From Nonomuraea candida (GTDB lineage Bacteria; Actinomycetota; Actinomycetes; Streptosporangiales; Streptosporangiaceae), in NCBI RefSeq assembly GCF_000725485.1, contig NZ_KL647036.1, positions 12,246 to 24,456 on the forward strand: 12,211 nucleotides of DNA, written 5' to 3'. Every line of letters starts with the position of its first letter. The first letter of the stretch is position 1. The notes beneath the pieces were generated by a model. That model saw only the letters and a program-made list of their open reading frames with translations. It was not told the DNA's origin and did not search any database. Made by a program: the position numbers and the translations under genes. Positions 1 to 7,499 of this stretch are shown piece after piece.

Positions 1-966
1 GCCGCGCCAGGCAGCCTTGCCCGGGATGTGCCGTCGCGGCCGCCGCGTTGTGCCCGCCGGGCTCTTGGCGTCCTTGGCGAAGGTCCACGCGGTGTGCGGC
101 TCCCATTCGGGGATGGCCTGCAGCCGGTCTCCCGCGCACAGCACGACCCGGCAGACGCGCACCCCGTGCTCGGTCTCTTCCGGGACGAGACGGATCCGCC
201 GCGCCTGCCAGGTCCACAGGTCCAGCAGGCCGGTAGCGGCCCGAGTCTCCCACCGCCCGTCGGCGGGGTCGCGCCGCCAGTGTGGGACGTCGTCGGCGGG
301 CTGCACTCCCACCGGGATGTTGAGCATCAACGTCTCGAACAGGGTCCGCCCCACCGGGACGATGACACCCAGGTATCCCAGAGGTCCGGTGACGTTCCCG
401 GTGGTCTTGCCTGCCTTCACCGCGTCGTCGCCGACCGCACCTGACTTGATGCCCGCGGTGTCCCAGCAGTGGGCGTGCAGCAGCCAGTGCGCCGCTTCAG
501 CCGGGGTCAGCGGCAGTGGGTCGCCCTCGGTGCGGGCCGAGAACAGCGGCACGTTGTTACCCGAAGCCTGGGTGGCGACCAGCAGCGCAGAACCTTTCGT
601 CTCCTGCTTGGCCGTGTGCAGCCCGGCCGCCTGGGCGAACGGCACCGTCGTGCTGAACAAGTCGAAGCGGGAGCGGTGATCATCCAGGTAAGCACTGAGC
701 GTGTCCTGCTCGGCCTCGGTGAACCGCCCATGAGCGAACCGGCGCGCCCACTGCTCACGATCGGCGGGCCGTCCCAGGGCGTCTAGGACGACAGGCAAGA
801 GCACCTGACGCAGCAGTGCGGGGGTATGAGTGCGAACTTCGGCTTCCAGCGCGTCGAATTCATGAGCGTAGAGCAGAGCGTCGCGCAACGAGAATGGGCC
901 GCTGGTTGCTTCACCTGCGGGCCGCAGTATCAGCCAAGCTGATTCGATCAGATCAAAACTGTGCAT
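1..966 (-). CDS. cse1: Cse1/CasA (Cas8e), type I-E Cascade large subunit; 3' end cut off by window
   Basis: Large subunit of the type I-E Cascade complex. In this family it recognises the PAM, opens the target DNA and recruits Cas3. The frame is open from the ATG at 964-966 to the left edge, giving 322 codons. Family members are usually a little over 500 residues, so roughly the last third is missing. The N-terminus (MHSFDLIESAWLILRPAGE) and the block at about residues 160-218, with WDTAGIKSGAVGD followed by GRTLFETLMLNI, match the conserved Cse1 core as I know it. The start is well supported: an in-frame TAG lies five codons upstream (979-981) and a GAGG ribosome binding site sits 9 nt before the ATG. 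It is co-directional with cas3 but separated from it by 345 bp that contain a CRISPR-like element, so separate control from cas3 is likely. Confidence 0.93.
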   Translation of the reverse strand, partial: MHSFDLIESAWLILRPAGEATSGPFSLRDALLYAHEFDALEAEVRTHTPALLRQVLLPVVLDALGRPADREQWARRFAHGRFTEAEQDTLSAYLDDHRSRFDLFSTTVPFAQAAGLHTAKQETKGSALLVATQASGNNVPLFSARTEGDPLPLTPAEAAHWLLHAHCWDTAGIKSGAVGDDAVKAGKTTGNVTGPLGYLGVIVPVGRTLFETLMLNIPVGVQPADDVPHWRRDPADGRWETRAATGLLDLWTWQARRIRLVPEETEHGVRVCRVVLCAGDRLQAIPEWEPHTAWTFAKDAKSPAGTTRRPRRHIPGKAAWRG

Positions 967-985
967 CTGTCCACACCTCTAGATG

Positions 986-1114
986 TCACACATTCTTAAG
1001 CGGCCTTTGCCCCGAGATAAGCGCTTCGTCCGCAAATTCCTCGACGAGCCCAATGCTGTTGATCGACTGATCCATGAAGCGGTTTTGTTGAGGGGCTTGG
1101 AGATAGCCTGACAT
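986..1114 (-). CDS. Possible 42-aa ORF just ahead of cse1 (doubtful)
   Basis: A 42-codon frame (begins MSGYLQAPQQNRF, ends ISGQRPLKNV) runs in the same direction as cse1 and stops 19 nt before its ATG. No convincing ribosome binding site precedes the ATG at 1112-1114. Codon use is mixed rather than strongly GC-ending, unlike the neighbouring cas genes. I recognise no domain. It is listed because the Cascade target proposed for the mini-CRISPR (1077-1111) abuts its start codon, which would make it a candidate leader peptide or a small gene silenced by Cascade. The opposite strand carries an equally open frame of the same length (983-1111), so the coding evidence is ambiguous and neither may be real. 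Confidence 0.2.
   Translation of the reverse strand: MSGYLQAPQQNRFMDQSINSIGLVEEFADEALISGQRPLKNV
1077..1111 (+). promoter_or_regulatory. Predicted Cascade binding site: AAG PAM plus partial protospacer for the pseudo-spacer
   Basis: AAG at 1077-1079 is followed by CGGTTTTGTTGAGGG (1080-1094). The pseudo-spacer of the mini-CRISPR reads CGGTTGTGTTGTGGG from 1190. The two agree at 13 of 15 positions, differing only at 6 and 12, and then diverge. A 32-nt R-loop here would cover 1080-1111, between the mini-CRISPR and cse1 and 111 nt upstream of the cse1 start codon. Pairing confined to the PAM-proximal part is what is known to allow Cascade binding without productive Cas3 cleavage, so repression rather than self-cleavage is the inferred outcome. 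Confidence 0.65.
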
Positions 1115-1118
1115 AGAG

Positions 1119-1148
1119 GGGACACGTCCGCAGGCAAACGCCTAAGGT
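1119..1148 (+). promoter_or_regulatory. Candidate promoter for the mini-CRISPR RNA
   Basis: A -35-like GGGACA (1119-1124) and a -10-like TAAGGT (1143-1148, fitting the actinobacterial TAnnnT pattern) are separated by 18 nt. Transcription would begin near 1155, essentially at the first base of the pseudo-repeat at 1153. The -35 agrees with the TTGACA consensus in only four positions, so the position relative to the repeat is the main support. Confidence 0.35.
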
Positions 1149-1152
1149 GATT

Positions 1153-1249
1153 CTCGGCCCCGCTTTTCGACCAGTGCGGGGATGGCCCTCGGTTGTGTTG
1201 TGGGCTGCGGTTGATGTATCGGTCGGCCCCGCTGGGCGGGGATCGAGCC
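1153..1249 (+). ncRNA. Degenerate mini-CRISPR (pseudo-repeat, pseudo-spacer, pseudo-repeat): candidate CreR/CreA-type Cas-regulating RNA
   Basis: Pseudo-repeat 1 (1153-1188) is the array repeat with its GCC loop replaced by an 11-nt insert. The CCCCGC/GCGGGG stem (1158-1163 with 1176-1181) is intact, and the following handle differs from the array's by one base (ATGGCCC versus ATGGTCC). Pseudo-repeat 2 (1222-1249) keeps GTCGGCCCCGC and GCGGGGAT around a 3-nt loop, then diverges. The DNA between them (1189-1221) is exactly 33 nt, the array's spacer length. Cas6e cleavage of both would give a normal-looking crRNA: 8-nt handle, 32-nt guide, 3' hairpin. A promoter-like element sits upstream and a hairpin terminator follows 7 nt after pseudo-repeat 2. 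Known CreA/CreR RNAs in other type I systems have this build and sit among cas genes. A decayed ordinary array remnant is the alternative, but it would not explain the matching target next to cse1. Confidence 0.72.
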
Positions 1250-1256
1250 CGGCGCG

Positions 1257-1303
1257 AGCCAGGTGGCCTCAACCAGGACAACGTCACTGGAGGCCACCTG
1301 GCT
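1257..1303. terminator. 14-bp stem hairpin between convergent cas3 and mini-CRISPR
   Basis: AGCCAGGTGGCCTC (1257-1270) is perfectly complementary to GAGGCCACCTGGCT (1290-1303), with a 19-nt loop. It lies 8 nt beyond the cas3 stop and 7 nt beyond the second pseudo-repeat, so it could terminate both converging transcripts. There is no T-run, which is common for terminators in high-GC actinomycetes. Confidence 0.7.
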
Positions 1304-1311
1304 TCGCCCGA

Positions 1312-4221
1312 TCAAGTGCCTCTCCGTGAGAGACCCTCCGAGCCGCCGTCCACGATCAGACCGAGCTTCTCCTCGTATCGCACCTGGTACTGCCCCACCA
1401 TGGCGGGGACGTCGGCCTGCAACGGCAGCGCCCTGCTGTGCCTCAGCCACGGATGGCCGGCCCAGCCATCCAGCGGCGCCAGAGCGCGCTCGGCCGCCTC
1501 GGTCAACTTGGACGGCAGGCGTACGGTGGCGCCGAGGACCTCCTCCACCACCTCGTCGGCGAGCACCTCGCCGTTGACGCCCAGCCAGCGGCCCGCCAGC
1601 GTCCGGTAGCCCCGCTGGTCCTGGCGCACCAGGATCACCTCCGCGCTGCGCTGCCCATCCCGGACCACGGCCTCCAGCTTGTGTTCGGCCAGGCTGCCGG
1701 GTGCCGCGCCGTAGTGCAGCCCGTCCAGCGTCGCCTTCGCGTGCTCACCGGCCCGGGTGAGCAGGAAGTGCTCCGCGCTGCGGGCCCGCTCCTCCTGCTG
1801 CGCCGCCCAATCCTGGCGGGCTTGCTGCTCCTCAGCGCGCCACCCGACCGGCACCACCTCCGAGCTGCCGCCGTACACGCGCTCGACCAGATGCGGCACC
1901 TCGCTCGGCACCGACCAGCCGCCACCATCCGCGGCATCGACCAGAGCGGCGGTACGCAGCAGCAGGTATCGACCGTAGATGCCCTCGCTCTCCGGAAGAA
2001 TCCATGGCGCTGTCTCACCGCGCGGTGCGAAACCCGTGACGATCACCTCCGGCCGGTGGACGCGTGCCGGCCGGGTCACCCCGTCGTGGCGGTGCATCCG
2101 GCCCAGCCGCTGCAGCAGCAGGTCAATCGTGGTCAGATCGGTGACCAGCACGTCCGCGTCCACGTCGAAGGACTGCTCGGCCAACTGCGTCGCGACCAGG
2201 ATCAGCCGTTCCGGCCGCCGCGCTGCGTTTCCGCCTGGCGGGCCCAGCGCCTGAAGGCATTCTTGCGTGCCTTCGGCCCGATCATGCGCGGTCATTCTTC
2301 CGTGCAGCAGCCGCACTTGCACCTCGCCGAACCGTTCGCACAACACGCGGTAGGTGTGCTGGGCGCGGGACACGGTGTTGCGGATCACCAGTGCGCATCC
2401 GCCCTGCGCGAGCCGATCCCCCAGCAGGTCAGCCAGCGCCACCGCGCCGCTCTCGCCCCCGGGCCCGTCATCGAGGACCTCAGGCAGTACGGTCACCAGC
2501 ACGTCCAGGTCCGGCCGCCACTGTCGCGCATCGTGCACGTCATAGACCGCCTCGCCCTCGACCAGGCACGCGGCCGTGACGCTCGGATACCCTCGCGGCC
2601 GCGGCAGCGCGCCCGTGTCGAACTCCTCCGCCGAGGCCGCCCCGGCCAGATAGGCGGACACCAGATCACGGCGCTGGCCAGGCGGTAGCGTGGCCGACAG
2701 CAGCACGACCGGCACCCGCGCCTGCCCCAGCCAGCGCAACCCCTCCAGCAGGAACTGCGACATGTACACGTCGGCCGCGTGCACCTCATCCAGCACCACG
2801 ACCTTGCCCATCAGCCCGGCGGCCCGCAGCATCACATGCTTGGTCCGCGTCGCCGCGAACAGCAGCTGATCGATCGTGCCGACCACGAAGGGGCTGAGCA
2901 GCCCCCGCTTACGGCCGAGAAACCAGTCCGCGGGCGCCTGCCGCTCCGCCGCCCCGCCCTGCTGGAAGGGCGAATCGCCCATCCCGTACAGGTCATCTTC
3001 GTCGATACCTGCGAAGAAGCCGTCAGGGTCGGCCTCCACCCCGTCCAGCAGAGCCTGCCACTCCTTGTTGAACATCCGCTTGCCATGCAGCAGCGCCACC
3101 TGCCCCGCCAGGCCCGGATCGATCCTGGTCAGCCAGGCACGAACGTGGCTGAACATCGGATCGCTCGTCGCCTGCGTGGGCATGCCCACGAACACGCCGT
3201 CCGCGCCGAACCGGGCGGCCAGCACCTCGGCCGCGACCAGAGCAGCTTTGGTCTTGCCCTCCCCCATCGGCGCCTCGACGATCAGCAGTCCCGGCCCCGG
3301 CATCCGGCGGGCCACGCCCACGACGACATCCTGCGAAGGCCGAGCATCTTGATCGAACCGGCGGGTGAAGACATCCGCCGGCGGGCTGTCCAACTGCGCC
3401 CAGCCACCCCTCAGCCCGAGCCGCCCCCAAGCCTTGACCGCACGGTCCCGAGCGCCTGGCATGGACACATCAGCGAGATCATCGATGCCGGGAAAGTGAC
3501 GTTCGTCGCTGGCGATCCAGTCCGCCATCACCACCAGGCCGCTGAATTGCAGCTGCACCGCTCGGCTGGGCACTCGCCGAGGCTGCACCGCTCGGCTGGG
3601 CACTCGCCGAGGCTGCACGTCGGCAAGATCCGCGAACCCGACCAGCCGGGTGAAGACCTCCACCACCGCCGCCTGCGCCCGCGCCCAGTCAGGACCTCTC
3701 CCCTGAGGTTCGCCCCGCGCCGTCCGCAACCCCTCCAGCACCCCCACCGAAGGCACCGTCCCATGATGACCGGCGATCAGCGGCCACAACCAGTCGATCT
3801 GCTCCGGCTCCCAGCCGGCTTCCCGCAGCAGACGTCGCAGGAGCGTTCCACCTGCCTTGTCATGCCGCCAGCGGGCCCGCTGCACCACGGACTCGTTCCA
3901 GCTCAGCCCGGCTCGCCGGACCGCTGCCGCCCCCTCGGCGTCCACCCGCTGAAACGCCGGCGTCGCCTTCCCGCAATCGTGGATACCGCACAACCAGGCA
4001 AAAAACAGCCTTCCGCGATCCCCTGATAGCGTATTCAACGCCCGCTTTGTGGAGGGTGCCAGATAGTTGTCCCAAAGCTGCTCCGCCACCGCTGCGGTAT
4101 CCAGAAGATGAGAAACCAGAAGATTAGTTCTACCACCCGCCTTCTGGCGCGACTTGCCCCAAAGAGCACCGAGATGCCGTGTTACGACCGGTTCATACCC
4201 AAACGCTTCATGCCACGTCAT
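1312..4221 (-). CDS. cas3: Cas3 helicase-nuclease, type I-E
   Basis: Effector recruited by Cascade; family members unwind target DNA 3'-5' and degrade it. Residue numbers assume the ATG at 4221 (969 aa). HD nuclease domain: H38, H81-D82 (GIHDCGKATPAF), H120 and H152-H153, all present. Superfamily 2 helicase: Walker A APMGEGKT (317-324), DEVH (478-481), SAT (509-511) and the arginine-finger motif QRLGR (704-708). A Cas3 C-terminal domain follows. The frame also opens at an ATG at 4239, but GGAAGG (4229-4234) lies 7 nt before the ATG at 4221 and the protein beginning MTWHEAFGYEPV looks more typical. Length is normal and no catalytic residue is missing. Odd: a tandem 10-residue duplication at 202-221. 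It is divergent from the CRISPR array and followed by a hairpin terminator rather than running straight into cse1. Confidence 0.96.
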   Translation of the reverse strand: MTWHEAFGYEPVVTRHLGALWGKSRQKAGGRTNLLVSHLLDTAAVAEQLWDNYLAPSTKRALNTLSGDRGRLFFAWLCGIHDCGKATPAFQRVDAEGAAAVRRAGLSWNESVVQRARWRHDKAGGTLLRRLLREAGWEPEQIDWLWPLIAGHHGTVPSVGVLEGLRTARGEPQGRGPDWARAQAAVVEVFTRLVGFADLADVQPRRVPSRAVQPRRVPSRAVQLQFSGLVVMADWIASDERHFPGIDDLADVSMPGARDRAVKAWGRLGLRGGWAQLDSPPADVFTRRFDQDARPSQDVVVGVARRMPGPGLLIVEAPMGEGKTKAALVAAEVLAARFGADGVFVGMPTQATSDPMFSHVRAWLTRIDPGLAGQVALLHGKRMFNKEWQALLDGVEADPDGFFAGIDEDDLYGMGDSPFQQGGAAERQAPADWFLGRKRGLLSPFVVGTIDQLLFAATRTKHVMLRAAGLMGKVVVLDEVHAADVYMSQFLLEGLRWLGQARVPVVLLSATLPPGQRRDLVSAYLAGAASAEEFDTGALPRPRGYPSVTAACLVEGEAVYDVHDARQWRPDLDVLVTVLPEVLDDGPGGESGAVALADLLGDRLAQGGCALVIRNTVSRAQHTYRVLCERFGEVQVRLLHGRMTAHDRAEGTQECLQALGPPGGNAARRPERLILVATQLAEQSFDVDADVLVTDLTTIDLLLQRLGRMHRHDGVTRPARVHRPEVIVTGFAPRGETAPWILPESEGIYGRYLLLRTAALVDAADGGGWSVPSEVPHLVERVYGGSSEVVPVGWRAEEQQARQDWAAQQEERARSAEHFLLTRAGEHAKATLDGLHYGAAPGSLAEHKLEAVVRDGQRSAEVILVRQDQRGYRTLAGRWLGVNGEVLADEVVEEVLGATVRLPSKLTEAAERALAPLDGWAGHPWLRHSRALPLQADVPAMVGQYQVRYEEKLGLIVDGGSEGLSRRGT
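3551..3610. repeat. Two 30-bp tandem repeats inside cas3
   Basis: Units 3551-3580 and 3581-3610 are identical except for the first base, and another eight bases of a third unit follow. On the coding strand they give VQPRRVPSRA twice in frame (residues 202-221 of Cas3), between the HD domain and the helicase core. The near identity at DNA level points to a recent slippage duplication. Confidence 0.95.
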
Positions 4222-4427
4222 CGCACCGCCTTCCATCAACGCGAACCCTAGATGCCGTGACTGACAAAACAGGGGCGTGCCAGCACACTGCGATATCGTT
4301 CACCTACTCCACGGCGTTAGCAGTTCCGAACAGTTCAGCGAGAAGGCGTCAGATGAAACGACCGCCCACCGTTTCGCAACCGAAGGAAAACCGCACCATC
4401 TGCCGATGAACGCGCAGGTGAACAAGT
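4222..4427 (+). promoter_or_regulatory. CRISPR leader-like region between cas3 and the array
   Basis: This 206-bp stretch separates the divergent cas3 and the first repeat. It is less GC-rich than its surroundings and has no credible coding frame. Array orientation (E. coli-like repeat polarity, decayed repeats at the far end) places the leader here, so it should hold the pre-crRNA promoter and probably the cas3 promoter. CGATATCG at 4291-4298 is a small palindrome. I could not pick a convincing -35/-10 pair for either direction. Confidence 0.6.
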
Positions 4428-7400
4428 GTCGGCCCCGCGCCTGCGGGGATGGTCCTCAGCTCTTCGGCGCCCTGCTGCCCGCCCTCCAGTCGGCCCCGCG
4501 CCTGCGGGGATGGTCCGACGTATGGAGAATGCGCCTGCGGGTGCGGTGAGTCGGCCCCGCGCCTGCGGGGATGGTCCTCCGGCGCACATCATCCGGGCTC
4601 GCGCCGGCCGGTCGGCCCCGCGCCTGCGGGGATGGTCCGCTCCGCATCCGCGAAGAAGCCCAGCGCCGCGCGTCGGCCCCGCGCCTGCGGGGATGGTCCT
4701 CGTGTTCGGCCGGAAGGACGACTCCTTCTCCGGTCGGCCCCGCGCCTGCGGGGATGGTCCGAGCTAGTCCTTGCTGTGGACATGCGGTGGCATGTCGGCC
4801 CCGCGCCTGCGGGGATGGTCCGAGGACACCCGGCCGGACGCCGAGGTGCGCCCAGTCGGCCCCGCGCCTGCGGGGATGGTCCTTGGCCGGGCATCGCCCA
4901 CCACGACTCCGAGACGTCGGCCCCGCGCCTGCGGGGATGGTCCGCCGCCCGGGCCGCGGCCGCCGAGGACCCCCGCGTCGGCCCCGCGCCTGCGGGGATG
5001 GTCCCCAGATTCGCCAAATCGCTAGGCAAGTCGTCGCGTCGGCCCCGCGCCTGCGGGGATGGTCCGGTCGATGCGGACGCGAAGGGCGCTGTCGGTGAGT
5101 CGGCCCCGCGCCTGCGGGGATGGTCCGTGATCTTCACGGCGGTCGGCTGGGTCATCGCCGTCGGCCCCGCGCCTGCGGGGATGGTCCGCAGCGGCTCGAC
5201 AAGGTCGTGGCCGACCCCTTGTCGGCCCCGCGCCTGCGGGGATGGTCCTCGCTTGCGCCGGTACTCCTGAACCTCGTCGTCGTCGGCCCCGCGCCTGCGG
5301 GGATGGTCCGCAGGAGTACCAGCACCTCGCCACGCAGGGCTGGTCGGCCCCGCGCCTGCGGGGATGGTCCGCCCGCGGCATCAAGGTGTCAGGAGACGGG
5401 CGCGTCGGCCCCGCGCCTGCGGGGATGGTCCTCCACGTTGCCAATCGACGTATACCGGCGGATCGTCGGCCCCGCGCCTGCGGGGATGGTCCTCGGGCTC
5501 TCGCTGTCCGTATGCGTCATGCACCGTCGGCCCCGCGCCTGCGGGGATGGTCCGCAGCCATGACCCCGGCGCACCCTGCGGGCGCGGTCGGCCCCGCGCC
5601 TGCGGGGATGGTCCGCTGCCGGGGTGGGCGGCCTTCCAGGTGGACAGGTCGGCCCCGCGCCTGCGGGGATGGTTCGGTCACCTACGTGCCGGCCATCGCC
5701 AACATCAGCGTCGGCCCCGCGCCTGCGGGGATGGTCCCCCCGAGTGGCAGGCAGATTCCCTGCTGGTCGAGTCGGCCCCGCGCCTGCGGGGATGGTCCGC
5801 CTCTGCCTCTAAAACGTCGCGACCGAAAGCCGTCGGCCCCGCGCCTGCGGGGATGGTCCGGGATTCGAGGCAGCGTTCGTTCTACCTCATGAAGGCGTCG
5901 GCCCCGCGCCTGCGGGGATGGTCCGCCGGATTCCCTTAAGGAGTCGCGAGGCCAGACGTCGGCCCCGCGCCTGCGGGGATGGTCCGTGGGTACAGCGATA
6001 TTTCAACCCCGCCGCCGAGTCGGCCCCGCGCCTGCGGGGATGGTCCTCCGGGCAGGGTGTGGCTGTCGTTGATGTGGCCGTCGGCCCCGCGCCTGCGGGG
6101 ATGGTCCGCAGATCTCGCTCACCGACAGCCCGGAAACCGCGTCGGCCCCGCGCCTGCGGGGATGGTCCAGACCAAGAGCTGGGCTGACCTCGGATTCGAG
6201 GAGTCGGCCCCGCGCCTGCGGGGATGGTCCGCGAACTTGCCAGTCGGCTCCCCGCGGGTCACCGTCGGCCCCGCGCCTGCGGGGATGGTCCCAGGTCCCG
6301 GATGGAGAAGATGTCCTTCGTCGGGTCGGCCCCGCGCCTGCGGGGATGGTCCGTTCGCACCCGCGAGCAGCGCGCGTTCGCCGGCGTCGGCCCCGCGCCT
6401 GCGGGGATGGTCCGACCTCGCTACGGCTATGGACGTGGTCCGCTCGGTCGGCCCCGCGCCTGCGGGGATGGTCCGGTGTACTTCGATTCGCCTGGCAAGG
6501 ACACCCGGTCGGCCCCGCGCCTGCGGGGATGGTCCGCTGCCCGAGGTGCACTTCCGGGCGATCGTCGTGTCGGCCCCGCGCCTGCGGGGATGGTCCTCGG
6601 CATCATCATTCTGTGGCTGGTGAAGCAGCGTCGGCCCCGCGCCTGCGGGGATGGTCCGTAGAGCAGCCGGTCGAGGACCTCGCGCGGAGTGTCGGCCCCG
6701 CGCCTGCGGGGATGGTCCCCGCTTCACCGTCACGACCGTCCCGCAGGTGGAGTCGGCCCCGCGCCTGCGGGGATGGTCCCTGGGCCATGGCGGATGCGGC
6801 CACCGCCGCCACGTCGGCCCCGCGCCTGCGGGGATGGTCCAGCTGGAGGTGGCTCGGCCACCGCCCCGCCCTCGGTCGTCCCCGCGCCTGCGGGGATGGT
6901 CCGGCGATCATTGAGGCGGGCCTGCCCGCCCGGGGTCGGCCCCGCGCCTGCGGGGATGGTCCTACTCGATGCGGCTGGCCGAGTGGCTGGGCGGGGTCGG
7001 CCCCCCGGGTCCGTTCGCGCCGCCCAAGACCCCCGCCACGATCCTGTCGGCCCCGCGCCTGCGGGGATGGTCCTAGCACCTCAGCCAGAGCGGTCCTCCT
7101 GGATGGGTCGGCCCCGCGCCTGCGGGGATGGTCCGCGGCAGGCGCGCGCCGGGCGGATTCCTCACTGGTCGGCTCCGCGCCTGCGGGGATGATCCTTTCA
7201 GACACGCCGCCCTAAAGGGGACGGAGACGTCGGCCCCGTGCCTGCGGGGATGGTCCGGGGAGTCAGCTCCGCCATCGGTTGACCACCTTGTCGGCCCCGC
7301 GCCTTGCGGGGATGGTCCGCGATGCTCCCGACGAGCTGCCCGGCGATGAGGGTCGGCCCCGTGCCTGCGGGGATGGTCCCCGCGTCGGGTTGGTACTCCG

Positions 7401-7499
7401 GACGGAAGCCACGTCGGCCCCGCGCCTGCGGGGATGATCCGGCGCGGGCGCGGACCTTTCAGGAGGCGCTGCAGTCGGCCGCGCCTACGGGGAGGGTCC
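4428..7499 (+). CRISPR. Type I-E CRISPR array, 51 repeats and 50 spacers
   Basis: The 28-bp repeat starts GTCGGCCCCGC and ends GCGGGGATGGTCC. Its stem is CCCCGC/GCGGGG with loop GCCT, as in the Cas6e-processed family. The period is 61 bp, with 33-nt spacers as the norm. Spacer-length exceptions: 34 nt (before repeats at 5710, 6203 and 6875), 37 nt (5860-5896) and 32 nt (before 6935). Repeats are near-identical from 4428 to 6813, with one base change at 5648. After that decay increases: a base change at 6875, an 11-bp internal deletion at 6996-7012, and then substitutions or a 1-bp insertion at 7168, 7229, 7290, 7352 and 7413. The last repeat (7474-7499) is 2 bp short. Older decayed repeats at the right put the leader at the left. 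No duplicated spacer and no match to the neighbouring transfer genes was seen by eye. The many ORFs across the array are artefacts of the repeat. Confidence 0.99.
6996..7012 (+). repeat. Repeat with its hairpin deleted
   Basis: Only GTCGGCCCC plus the eight bases CCGGGTCC remain, 17 of 28 nt. It is followed by a full 33-nt spacer (7013-7045) before the next intact repeat at 7046. The Cas6e stem-loop is gone, so the transcript should not be cut here. Confidence 0.85.

Noticed and set aside
1438..4026. Two plus-strand frames of about 415 aa opposite cas3
   Set aside because: Antisense shadows produced by high-GC third positions; cas3 on the minus strand has complete HD and helicase motifs.
4364..4385. 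Second possible pseudo-spacer match in the leader, minus strand TCGGTTGCG
   Set aside because: Only 6 consecutive guide bases plus one more agree, the mismatch is not at a flipped-out position, and the preceding triplet is CTT rather than AAG.
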